A DNA stretch of 64,000 nucleotides, taken from NCBI RefSeq assembly GCF_004328075.1, contig NZ_SJFN01000014.1:1-64000 (forward strand), read 5' to 3'. A model generated the notes under the pieces. The model searched no databases. It worked only from the letters and a program-made list of their open reading frames with translations, and had not been told where the DNA came from. The stretch is from Siculibacillus lacustris (GTDB taxonomy: Bacteria > Pseudomonadota > Alphaproteobacteria > Rhizobiales > Ancalomicrobiaceae). Below, piece after piece: positions 57,053-64,000 of this stretch (position 1 is the stretch's first letter; the number at the start of each line of letters is the position of its first letter). The position numbers and the translations under genes were made by a program.

Positions 57053-58069
57053 TCAACTACGGGCCAGCACGCGCGCGATGCGGGTGCGGACGGATTCGGG
57101 TTCGGGTTCGCCGACGGCGAAGACGTCGCGGAACATCGAGGCGAGCGCCGGCGCGGTCGCGGCGGTGGCGAAGTCGACGGTCGCCGCCATTTCGGCGCGT
57201 GCCGCCGTGTCGATGGCGTCGAGAGCGGCGGCCTCGCTGAGGCCGCGCTCGATCAGCCGAGCGCGGGCGAAGGCGATCGGGTCGCGCTTGCGCCCCGCCG
57301 CCTCCTCCTCCGGCGAGCGATAGGGGCTCTTGTCCATCCGGCCGTGGCCGAAGAAGCGGTAACAAGTCACCGCAAGGTACCCCGGCTGCCCGGCCCGCGC
57401 GCCGTCGACGATCTCGCTCGCCGCGGCATGGACCGCCTCGACGTCCTCGCCGTCGACCATCGCCGCGGCGAGGCCGAAGGCGCGCGCCCGCTGGTCGAAG
57501 GCGGTGACCTTGGTGGCGTGGTCGATGCGGGTGGCCATGCCGTATTGATTGTTGACGCAGACGAACACCACCGGCAGCTCCCACAGCGCCGCCATGTTCA
57601 TGCTCTCGTAGAGCAGGCCCTGCTGCATCGCGCCGTCGCCGAAGAAGGCCACCGCCACCGCGCCGGTACCGAGGCGCTTGGCCGACAGCCCGGCGCCGAC
57701 CACGTGGGGAATGCCGCCGCCGACGATGGCGTTGGCGCCGAGATGGCCGAGCGCCATGTCGGCGATGTGCATCGAGCCGCCTTTGCCGCGGCAGTAGCCG
57801 ACCTCCTTGCCGGCGATCTCGGCCATCATCCGGTCGGGCGCGGCGCCGCGGGCGAGGAAGATGCCGTGACCACGATGGTGGGTGGTGAAGCGGTCTTCCG
57901 GCTTCATCGCCGCCGAGACCCCGGCAGCGGCGGCCTCCTCGCCGATCGACAGATGCAGCATCGACCCGGCGGTGCCGCCGCGGACGTAGAGATCGGCGAC
58001 GTGCTCCTCGAAGCTGCGGATGCGGCGCATGGTGCGATAAAAGTCGAGGAGCGGGGTATTGATCGGCAT
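57053..58069 (-). CDS. AcoA-like E1 alpha subunit
   Basis: This 338-residue thiamine-diphosphate-binding subunit has the motif GDGAMQQGLLYESMNMAAL ending in VNN (residues around 145-180). HHRGHGIFLARG and GSMHIADMALGHLGANAIVG are typical for AcoA/PdhA. GAGAGG precedes the ATG. No E3 gene is in the window, so the dihydrolipoamide dehydrogenase must come from elsewhere. It lies 23 bases after the kinase gene on the same strand. Confidence 0.92.
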   Translation of the reverse strand: MPINTPLLDFYRTMRRIRSFEEHVADLYVRGGTAGSMLHLSIGEEAAAAGVSAAMKPEDRFTTHHRGHGIFLARGAAPDRMMAEIAGKEVGYCRGKGGSMHIADMALGHLGANAIVGGGIPHVVGAGLSAKRLGTGAVAVAFFGDGAMQQGLLYESMNMAALWELPVVFVCVNNQYGMATRIDHATKVTAFDQRARAFGLAAAMVDGEDVEAVHAAASEIVDGARAGQPGYLAVTCYRFFGHGRMDKSPYRSPEEEAAGRKRDPIAFARARLIERGLSEAAALDAIDTAARAEMAATVDFATAATAPALASMFRDVFAVGEPEPESVRTRIARVLARS

Positions 58070-58092
58070 GGGGACCTCTCGAGGTTCCGCCG

Positions 58093-59589
58093 TCACGACG
58101 GACGGAACGGCTTCAGCGCGGGATAGAGCCCGAGCCAGCGGCGATGGAGGGCGTCGTAGAGCGCGACTTCCCGCGGTCGCGGCTCGATGCGACGGCCGGG
58201 GCGGACCATCGCGGCGATACCGTCGTCGATGGTGGCGAAGGCACCGATCCCGACCCCGGCCAGCACCGCGCAACCGAGCGCCGGCGCCGCGGTCGATTCC
58301 GGCACCACCACCGGCAGACCGGCGACGTCGGCGTGGATCTGCAGCCACAGGTTCGACTGGGTGGCGCCGCCGCCGACCACCAGCTCGCGGCTGGTGAAAC
58401 CGGCCTCGGCCATGCGGTCGAGGATGGCGCGGGTGCCGAAGGCGATGCCTTCCATCACCGCCCGCATCAGATGCGGCAGGCCGTGGGCCAGCGTCAGCCC
58501 AACGATCGCCCCGCGCGACAGGGGATCGGTGTGCGGCGTGCGGTTGCCCTGGAAGTGATCGAGCACGAACAGCCCGTCCGAGCCCGGCTCGAGCGCCGCC
58601 GCCAGCGGTTCGAGGGCGGCGTAGTCGAGGGTGCCGCCCGACAGGCGGCCGAGCCAGGCGAGGATCGATCCGGTCGAGGTCTGCCCGCCTTCGATCACGA
58701 AGCGCCCGGGATAGACCGCGTCCGGATAGGCGCCCCACAGGCCGGCGATCGACACCGGCCGATCGGCGACGCCGAACTGCAGATGCGACGATCCGGTGAT
58801 CAGCGCCAGTTGCCCGGGTTGGGCGACGCCGAGGCCGATCATGCCGATCAGTGCGTCGGCCCCGCCCTGCACCACCTGCACGGTCTGCGGCAGACCGAGA
58901 TGGGCCGCGGCGGCCGCGGTCAGCGGGCCGATCGGCGCGCCCGGGGCCAGCACTTCGGCCGGCCACTTGACGGCCAGGGCCGACAAACCGAGTTTCTCCA
59001 GCAGGCCGAGCGGCGCCCCGCCGGGCCGCCGCGACGACCAGTGCCAGCGGATCGACGCGTTGTCGAGGCTCGCCACCCGTCGTCCGGTCAGATGCAGATT
59101 CAGGAAATCCTGATATTCGCACACCGTCACGGCGCGGGCGAACACCTCGAGCTCGTTGCGGGCGAGCCACAGCGCCTTGGGGATCATCCATTCCGCCGAC
59201 ACCGGCCCGTGACCGGCGCCGTTGACCGCCAGCGCCTCGTCGCCGGTGGCCAGCACCGCGTCGGCCTCGGCGCTGGCGCGCACGTCCATCCAGATGATCG
59301 CCGGGCGCAGAGCCCGGCCGGCGGCGTCGAGCACCACGACGCTGCAGCAGGTGGTGGCCAGCGACATCGCGGCGATCTCGGTCGGAGCGACGCCCGCGTC
59401 GGCGACCGCGCCGCGGACCGCCACGCCGATCGCCCGCCACCAGTCGTCGGGATCCTGTTCGGCGCGGGCCCCGGCCGAAAACCGGGTCTCGTAGGGCGAC
59501 GCCGCGGTGCCGAGACATCGCCCGGAAAGATCGAACACCCGCGCCCGCAGACTCTCCGTGCCACCGTCGACGCCGATCACCAGGCTCAT
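58093..59589 (-). CDS. FGGY-family carbohydrate kinase
   Basis: This 498-residue sugar kinase has the ATP-phosphate loops IGVDGGTESLRARVFDL and LVVGGGATQSNLWLQ, and the FGGY helices near the end. The D-x2-G-type catalytic base lies near VVQGGADALIGMIGLG. The family includes ribulo-, xylulo- and LsrK-type kinases; this member cannot be assigned. CGGGAGGA precedes the ATG. As the first gene of the operon, it probably phosphorylates the imported substrate before the E1/E2 complex acts. Confidence 0.9.
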   Translation of the reverse strand: MSLVIGVDGGTESLRARVFDLSGRCLGTAASPYETRFSAGARAEQDPDDWWRAIGVAVRGAVADAGVAPTEIAAMSLATTCCSVVVLDAAGRALRPAIIWMDVRASAEADAVLATGDEALAVNGAGHGPVSAEWMIPKALWLARNELEVFARAVTVCEYQDFLNLHLTGRRVASLDNASIRWHWSSRRPGGAPLGLLEKLGLSALAVKWPAEVLAPGAPIGPLTAAAAAHLGLPQTVQVVQGGADALIGMIGLGVAQPGQLALITGSSHLQFGVADRPVSIAGLWGAYPDAVYPGRFVIEGGQTSTGSILAWLGRLSGGTLDYAALEPLAAALEPGSDGLFVLDHFQGNRTPHTDPLSRGAIVGLTLAHGLPHLMRAVMEGIAFGTRAILDRMAEAGFTSRELVVGGGATQSNLWLQIHADVAGLPVVVPESTAAPALGCAVLAGVGIGAFATIDDGIAAMVRPGRRIEPRPREVALYDALHRRWLGLYPALKPFRPS

Positions 59590-59712
59590 GGCTTCCTCCC
59601 GTCGGTCGCGCCGCGCGCGCATCGGCGACCGTCTCTGCACGTCCTCCGTGTCGTCGCCTCGCCCCGCGCGCGCCGATCGCGATCGACCCGGCCGGAAGCT
59701 TCGTCTGCACTT

Positions 59713-59731
59713 TTGTCGTAGACGACGACAA
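59713..59731. promoter_or_regulatory. Candidate SorC operator 1
   Basis: Perfect 7-bp arms TTGTCGT (59713-59719) and ACGACAA (59725-59731) with a five-base spacer, placed between the kinase start and the regulator start. Regulators of this class usually control the divergent operon and their own gene. Confidence 0.6.
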
Positions 59732-59763
59732 TAGACATAACACTTGCCGTCAGCCGCGACATT

Positions 59764-59776
59764 TGTCAAGGTGACA
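59764..59776. promoter_or_regulatory. Candidate SorC operator 2
   Basis: TGTCA and TGACA arms around AGG, 33 bases before the regulator start. It shares TGTC with operator 1 and could allow looping or cooperative binding. Confidence 0.4.
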
Positions 59777-59808
59777 CGCTCGCCGCGCCGCCGACCGGAC
59801 ACCGATCG

Positions 59809-60825
59809 ATGATCGCACTCGACCTCAACCACGATTCCGACGACGCCCTGATGGTGCGGGCCGCGTGGCTGTACTATGTCGGCGGGCTGAATCAGGAGGA
59901 GACCGCGGCACGTCTCGGTCTGCATCGCTCGCGGGTCAATCGGCTGCTGTCGGAGGCCCGTGACAAGGGTCTGGTCAGCATCACCATCCAATCCGATCTG
60001 GTGCGCCTGCTCGAGGTCGAGCATCGCCTGGAGGCGCAGTTCGGGCTCGACTTCTGCGTCACCACCCCGCCGATCGGCTTCGAACGGATCGGCCGCCGCC
60101 GCGAGACCACCGCCCTCCAGGCCGCCGTGGCCCGCCGCGCCGTCGGTGCCGCCGCCGCGCATTTTCTGAAAGGCAAGCTCGAGAAGGGCCCGGCGACCAT
60201 CGGCGTCGGCTGGGGCCGCACGCTGGAGCAGATGGCGATGCAGCTCACCGGGGTGCGCAACCCCGAGGCGCGCTTCGTCTCGCTGATGGGCTCGCTCGAC
60301 CGCAACCTCGCCTCCAATTCCTTCGAAGTGATCCAGCTGCTGGCCGGACGGGTCGGCGGCCAGGGTCATTTCCTCGCGCTCCCCTTCGTCGCCGACACCG
60401 AGTCCGACCGCGACGTATTCATGTCGCAGCGGACCGTCGCCGGCACCCTCGCGGTGGCCCGCGCCGCCGACCTCCATATGATCGGCGTGGGCGAGCTCGC
60501 CGCCGATGCCTTCCTCACCGAACGCGGCATGTTGTCCAAGGAGGACCTCGCCAGCCTGCACGCCGCCGGCGCCGTCGCCGACACCCTCGGCCACTTCTTC
60601 GACGCCGACGGCGGCGAGATCGACCATCCGCTGTCGCGGCGCACGCTGGCGATCGGCCTCGCCGACCTGCGCGAGACACCGGTGGTGCTGATCGCCGGCG
60701 GCATCTGCAAGGTCCGGGCGATCACCGCCCTGCTGCGCTCCGGCGTCGTCGACGGTCTGGTGATCGACGGCGACACCGCACTCGAACTCGACGAATTCAG
60801 CCGCGCCTCGAACGGCCGGCGCTGA
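59809..60825 (+). CDS. SorC/DeoR-family sugar-responsive regulator
   Basis: This 338-residue regulator has an N-terminal HTH (YYVGGLNQEETAARLGLHRS) followed by a sugar-phosphate isomerase-like effector domain (VGVGELAADAFLTERG and LIAGGICKVRAITALLR). Members, including LsrR, bind phosphorylated sugars made by the kinase they regulate. It is divergent from the FGGY kinase operon and upstream of the dehydrogenase and transporter genes, so it probably governs both arms. Confidence 0.9.
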   Translation: MIALDLNHDSDDALMVRAAWLYYVGGLNQEETAARLGLHRSRVNRLLSEARDKGLVSITIQSDLVRLLEVEHRLEAQFGLDFCVTTPPIGFERIGRRRETTALQAAVARRAVGAAAAHFLKGKLEKGPATIGVGWGRTLEQMAMQLTGVRNPEARFVSLMGSLDRNLASNSFEVIQLLAGRVGGQGHFLALPFVADTESDRDVFMSQRTVAGTLAVARAADLHMIGVGELAADAFLTERGMLSKEDLASLHAAGAVADTLGHFFDADGGEIDHPLSRRTLAIGLADLRETPVVLIAGGICKVRAITALLRSGVVDGLVIDGDTALELDEFSRASNGRR

Positions 60826-60877
60826 AGGACGGCCGACCCCCGGCGCAAGATCGGGGGCGGCAACGGAGGAAACGACG

Positions 60878-61765
60878 ATGACGCAACCAGCCGTGGACAT
60901 CGGGTTCATCGGCCTCGGCATCATGGGCCGAGGCATGGTCCGCAACCTGGTGGCCGCCGGGCACCGGGTGACGGCGTGGAACCGCACCGCCCGCGCTCTG
61001 CCGCCGCAACTCGCCGGCCTGCCGCTCGCCGCCACGATCGCCGAGGCGGTGGCGGGCAAGCCCTTCGTGATGATCTGCCTGACCGGGCCCGACGCTCAGC
61101 GGGCGACGCTGACCGCCCCCGGCGGCGTCTTCGAGAGCGCCGCTCCCGGCACCCTGATCGCCGACGCCACCACCACCGATCCCCACCTCACCGCCGAACT
61201 GGCGGCGGCGGCGGCCGCCCGCGGGCTCATTTATTTCGACACGCCGGTGTTCGGCTCCAAGGGCGAGGCCTGGGACGGCCGGCTCGACTTCGTGTGCGGC
61301 GGCGACGAAGCCCGCTTCGAAGAGATCCGCCCGATCCTCGCGACCATGGCCGCCACCGTCCACCGGCTCGGTCCCTCCCCGGCCGGCGCCAGCATGAAGC
61401 TGGTCGGCAACCTGCTGGTCGCAGCACAAATGGCCTCGCTCGGCGAGGCCCTGTCGATGGCCCGCAAAGCGGGGCTCGCGCCGGACGCGGTGATGTCGGT
61501 GCTCGACGTCACCGACTTTTCCTCGGCGCTGATCCGCGGCGTCGGCCGCGCCTCCTTCGCGGGCGACTTCGCCCCGAGCTTCTACCTCGAGCACATGCTC
61601 AAGGACGCCCGCCTGATCGGCGCCTACGCCCGCTCGCTGGCGGTTCCGACACCCAATTCCGCGGTGATCGGCGAACTCTACCAGGCCGCGATGAACCGCG
61701 GCCTCGGCAAGCTCAACGCTTCGGCGCTGCACCGGATGATGTTCGAGATGTCCGGCCTCGCCTGA
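60878..61765 (+). CDS. Beta-hydroxyacid dehydrogenase family oxidoreductase
   Basis: This 295-residue NAD(P)-dependent enzyme has the Rossmann motif GFIGLGIMGRGMVRNL, the substrate loop FDTPVFGSKGEAWDG and the catalytic lysine in GASMKLVGN. Relatives reduce tartronate, glyoxylate or succinic semialdehydes, or oxidise hydroxyisobutyrate. Its place directly after the SorC gene and before the binding protein suggests it handles an oxidised intermediate of the imported sugar. Specificity is unknown. Confidence 0.9.
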   Translation: MTQPAVDIGFIGLGIMGRGMVRNLVAAGHRVTAWNRTARALPPQLAGLPLAATIAEAVAGKPFVMICLTGPDAQRATLTAPGGVFESAAPGTLIADATTTDPHLTAELAAAAAARGLIYFDTPVFGSKGEAWDGRLDFVCGGDEARFEEIRPILATMAATVHRLGPSPAGASMKLVGNLLVAAQMASLGEALSMARKAGLAPDAVMSVLDVTDFSSALIRGVGRASFAGDFAPSFYLEHMLKDARLIGAYARSLAVPTPNSAVIGELYQAAMNRGLGKLNASALHRMMFEMSGLA

Positions 61766-61871
61766 GCCACGAAGAACGTCGCGGATCCGTGGCCGTGGGC
61801 CGCCGACGCAAGACGCGCACCGCCTTCACCGGACGGACGACGTCGATCCAGAAACGGCCGAGGAAAACGCC

Positions 61872-62861
61872 ATGCTCAAGAAGCTCCTGCTCACCTCGAG
61901 TGCCCTCGCGCTCACCGTCGCCGTGGTCGGCTCGGTCGCCTCCGCCGCCGACACCAAGTACACCATCCCGACGATCGTCAAGATCAGCGGCATCCAGTGG
62001 TTCGACCGCATGGAACAGGGCGTCAAGAAGTTCGCCCAGGCCACCGGCATGAACGCCTATCAGGTCGGCCCGCCGAAGGCCGACGCCCAGATCCAGGTCC
62101 AGATCATCGAAGATCAGATCGCCAAGGGCGTCCATGCCCTGACAGTCGTGCCCTTCTCGCCGGAAGCGCTCGAGCCGGTGCTGAAGAAGGCCCGTGACAA
62201 GGGCATCAAGGTGATCTCGCACGAAGCCGCCGGCCTGAAGAACGTCGACTACGACCTCGAAGCCTTCTCCAACGCCGCCTATGGCGAGCACTTCATGAAG
62301 GCGCTCGCCGCCTGCATGAAGGAGAAGGGCGAATACGCCACCTTCGTCGGCTCGCTGACCTCCAAGTCGCACAACGAATGGGTCGACGCGGCGATCGCCT
62401 ATCAGAAGAAGAACTATCCCAACATGAAGATGGTCGGTTCGAAGAACGAGACCTTCGACGACCAGCAGCAGGCCTATGCCAAGACCCAGGAACTGCTGCG
62501 CGCCTTCCCGAACGTCCGCGGCTTCGAAGGCTCCGCCTCGACCGACGTCGCCGGCATCGGCCTCGCCCTCGAGGAACGCGGCATGTCGAAGGACACCTGC
62601 GTGGTCGGCACCTCGCTGCCCTCGATCTCCACCCAGTACCTCGAGACCGGCGCCGTCGACATGATCTCGTTCTGGGATCCGGCCGACGCGGCCTACGCCA
62701 TGGACACGATCGCGGTCGACCTGCTGAACGGCAAGAAGCCCGCCGCCGGCCAGGACCTCAAGGTGCCCGGCTACGGCAAGATCACCATCGAAGGCAACGT
62801 CATCTACGGTCAGGCGTGGATCGACGTGACCAAGGAGAACGCGTCGAAGTATCCGTTCTGA
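61872..62861 (+). CDS. LsrB/RhaS-type sugar ABC transporter binding protein
   Basis: This 329-residue periplasmic protein has a signal peptide (1-25) and Peripla_BP_4 fold (VQIIEDQIAKGVHALTVVP, SLTSKSHNEWVDAAIAYQ, GSASTDVAGIGLALEERG). Such proteins are often named autoinducer-2 binding proteins. By eye, the lysine in TIVKISG fits LsrB, but the D, DQ and P-x-A ligand residues of LsrB are replaced (HEAAG, SKSH, GSAST). AI-2 is therefore doubtful as the ligand. It lies upstream of its ATPase gene. Confidence 0.88.
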   Translation: MLKKLLLTSSALALTVAVVGSVASAADTKYTIPTIVKISGIQWFDRMEQGVKKFAQATGMNAYQVGPPKADAQIQVQIIEDQIAKGVHALTVVPFSPEALEPVLKKARDKGIKVISHEAAGLKNVDYDLEAFSNAAYGEHFMKALAACMKEKGEYATFVGSLTSKSHNEWVDAAIAYQKKNYPNMKMVGSKNETFDDQQQAYAKTQELLRAFPNVRGFEGSASTDVAGIGLALEERGMSKDTCVVGTSLPSISTQYLETGAVDMISFWDPADAAYAMDTIAVDLLNGKKPAAGQDLKVPGYGKITIEGNVIYGQAWIDVTKENASKYPF

Positions 62862-62893
62862 CGGATCGCCTCTACCCCTCTCGCCACGAGCCT

Positions 62894-62918
62894 CCGGCCG
62901 CGCACCCCGCGCGGTCGG
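62894..62918. terminator. Hairpin between binding-protein and ATPase genes
   Basis: CCGGCCGCGC (62894-62903) pairs with GCGCGGTCGG (62909-62918) apart from one G-T pair, loop ACCCC. Such hairpins often stabilise the binding-protein mRNA and lower expression of the downstream transporter genes. Confidence 0.5.
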
Positions 62919-62954
62919 ATGGTCCCTGGTCCCGCCCGAGGATGCGCCACAGCC

Positions 62955-64000
62955 ATGCCCGACGTGCCGGCTCCCTTCATCGTACTCGATCACCTCGTCA
63001 AGACCTTCGCCGGCGTGAAGGCTCTGACCGACGTGGGCTTCTCCATCGCGCCGGGGGAGGTCGTGTGCCTCGCCGGCGAGAACGGCAGCGGCAAGTCCAC
63101 CCTGATCAAGATCCTCGCCGGGGCCCAGGCCCCCGACGACGGCACCATCACCATCGACGGCCGCGTCCACCACCGGCTCGGCCCCCGCGCCGCGGTCGCC
63201 GCCGGCATCCAGGTGATCTTCCAGGACTTCTCGCTGTTCCCCAACCTGACGGTCGCCGAGAACATCGCCTTCTCCACCAGCCTCGCCGCCGGCAGCCGCT
63301 GGGTCCGGCGCGGCCGCATGCGCGAAATCGCCGCCGCGGCGCTGGCCCGAGTCGGCGTGACCATCGACCTCGACACGCCGGTCGAGAAACTGGCGGTCGC
63401 CGACAAGCAACTGGTGGCGATCTCGCGCGCTCTGGTCTCCGACGCCCGTCTGATCATCATGGACGAACCGACCAGCGCGCTGACCGAACGCGAGGTCCGC
63501 GCCCTGATCGCCATCATCCGCCGCCTCAAGGGCGACGGCGTCGCCGTGCTGTTCGTCAGCCACAAGCTCGCCGAGATCTTCGAGGTCTGCGAGAAGATCG
63601 TCGTCCTGCGCAACGGTCGCAAGGTGATCGAGGCCCCGGCCGCCGAATTCGACCCCGCCACCCTCGCCTTCCACATGACCGGCCGCCGCTTCGAACCGGC
63701 ACCGCCGACCCCCGGGTCGACCGATGCGCCGCCGATCCTGGAGGCCGCCCACCTCACCCGCGCCGGCCAGCTCGACGACGTCGGCTTCACCCTCCACGCC
63801 GGCGAGGTCCTCGGCATCACCGGCCTGCTCGGTTCGGGGCGCACCCAACTCGCCAAGGCGCTGTTCGGCCTGACCCCGATCGATTCCGGCACGATCCGGA
63901 TCTGTGGCCGCGACATCGCCATCCGCTCGCCGCGCGCGGCGATCGCCGCCGGCATCGGCTACGTGCCGGAAGATCGCCTCACCGAGGGCCTGTTCCTCGC
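62955..64000 (+). CDS. Sugar ABC transporter double-ATPase subunit, 5' part
   Basis: This partial protein of at least 348 residues belongs to the RbsA/LsrA type, with two fused ATPase domains. The first has Walker A GENGSGKST, Q-loop FQDFSLFPNLTVAEN and Walker B LIIMDEP; the signature is the relaxed KLAVADKQLVAI of this class. The second domain starts near VLGITGLLGSGRTQ, and the window ends at PEDRLTEGLFL. Permease genes should follow outside. The ATG at 62955 gives the expected start. Confidence 0.92.
   Translation, partial: MPDVPAPFIVLDHLVKTFAGVKALTDVGFSIAPGEVVCLAGENGSGKSTLIKILAGAQAPDDGTITIDGRVHHRLGPRAAVAAGIQVIFQDFSLFPNLTVAENIAFSTSLAAGSRWVRRGRMREIAAAALARVGVTIDLDTPVEKLAVADKQLVAISRALVSDARLIIMDEPTSALTEREVRALIAIIRRLKGDGVAVLFVSHKLAEIFEVCEKIVVLRNGRKVIEAPAAEFDPATLAFHMTGRRFEPAPPTPGSTDAPPILEAAHLTRAGQLDDVGFTLHAGEVLGITGLLGSGRTQLAKALFGLTPIDSGTIRICGRDIAIRSPRAAIAAGIGYVPEDRLTEGLFL

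Larger units (their letters stand above)
59590..59808. promoter_or_regulatory. Divergent kinase/SorC control region
   Basis: The 219-base spacer holds an AT-richer part at 59700-59770 with two symmetric sites, TTGTCGT-AGACG-ACGACAA (59713-59731) and TGTCA-AGG-TGACA (59764-59776). Both are good candidates for SorC-type binding and share the TGTC half-site. Confidence 0.6.

Noticed and set aside
61872-62861. Calling the binding protein an autoinducer-2 receptor
   Set aside because: Most LsrB ligand residues appear replaced in an eye alignment; the family name is retained only as a fold-level label.

Overview
The window is about 64 kb of very GC-rich DNA with dense, often translationally coupled genes. 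It looks like a chromosomal segment of an alphaproteobacterium, most likely order Hyphomicrobiales (Rhizobiales). The support is a Pcs-type phosphatidylcholine synthase, a phn operon of alphaproteobacterial type carrying a DUF1045 gene, intergenic inverted repeats of the rhizobial type, a PPi-dependent phosphofructokinase, a CheD-containing chemotaxis operon and several sugar ABC systems. The family assignment is an inference made by eye, without database searches. I see no integrase, transposase, plasmid or phage gene and no CRISPR array.

Layout. 1-4.1 kb: end of a XylH-like permease, a KDGal kinase (dgoK), and a cstA-ybdD peptide/pyruvate uptake pair with a clear intrinsic terminator. 4.8-12.3 kb: an XRE regulator followed by a six-gene hydrogenase-4-like complex (hyfB-C-E-F-G-I order). 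Its large subunit has lost the NiFe-binding cysteines, so it looks like an 'energy-converting hydrogenase-related' (Ehr) complex and not a hydrogenase. 12.3-15.1 kb: small genes, namely a secreted hypothetical, a GNAT acetyltransferase, a PII protein, a thioredoxin-like [2Fe-2S] ferredoxin and a short helical-repeat protein. 15.2-29.1 kb: a full phosphonate system made of phnCDE1E2 import, a glycosyltransferase, PhnF regulator, phnGHIJKLMN C-P lyase, a DUF1045 2H-phosphoesterase and a hexapeptide acetyltransferase. 29.2-37 kb: DEAD-box helicase, pfp, an exported isochorismatase-fold protein, a rhodanese, a truncated FG-GAP protein and a rhomboid protease with extra domains.

37.2-50.2 kb: a ten-gene chemotaxis operon read leftwards (STAS, cheY, cheA, cheW, MCP, cheW, MCP, cheR, cheB, cheD). 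Beside it are a divergent soluble MCP-like protein and a membrane diguanylate cyclase. The two MCPs share an almost identical 0.7-kb signalling domain and both end in a likely CheR/CheB tether (EFERY). 50.4-54.7 kb: tRNA-Lys(TTT), an aldo/keto reductase, pcs and two Gfo/Idh/MocA dehydrogenases. 54.8-64 kb: a catabolic locus. A leftward operon encodes an FGGY kinase and an AcoABC-like E1alpha/E1beta/E2 complex. Diverging from it are a SorC regulator, a beta-hydroxyacid dehydrogenase, a LsrB/AI-2-type binding protein and the start of a sugar ABC ATPase.

The two parts most worth follow-up are the cysteine-less Hyf/Ehr complex and the 54.8-64 kb locus. The second couples a LsrB/LsrK/LsrR-like uptake and phosphorylation module to a thiamine-diphosphate/lipoyl acyl-transfer complex. 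Both family sets are known individually, but the substrate of each system cannot be read from the sequence.
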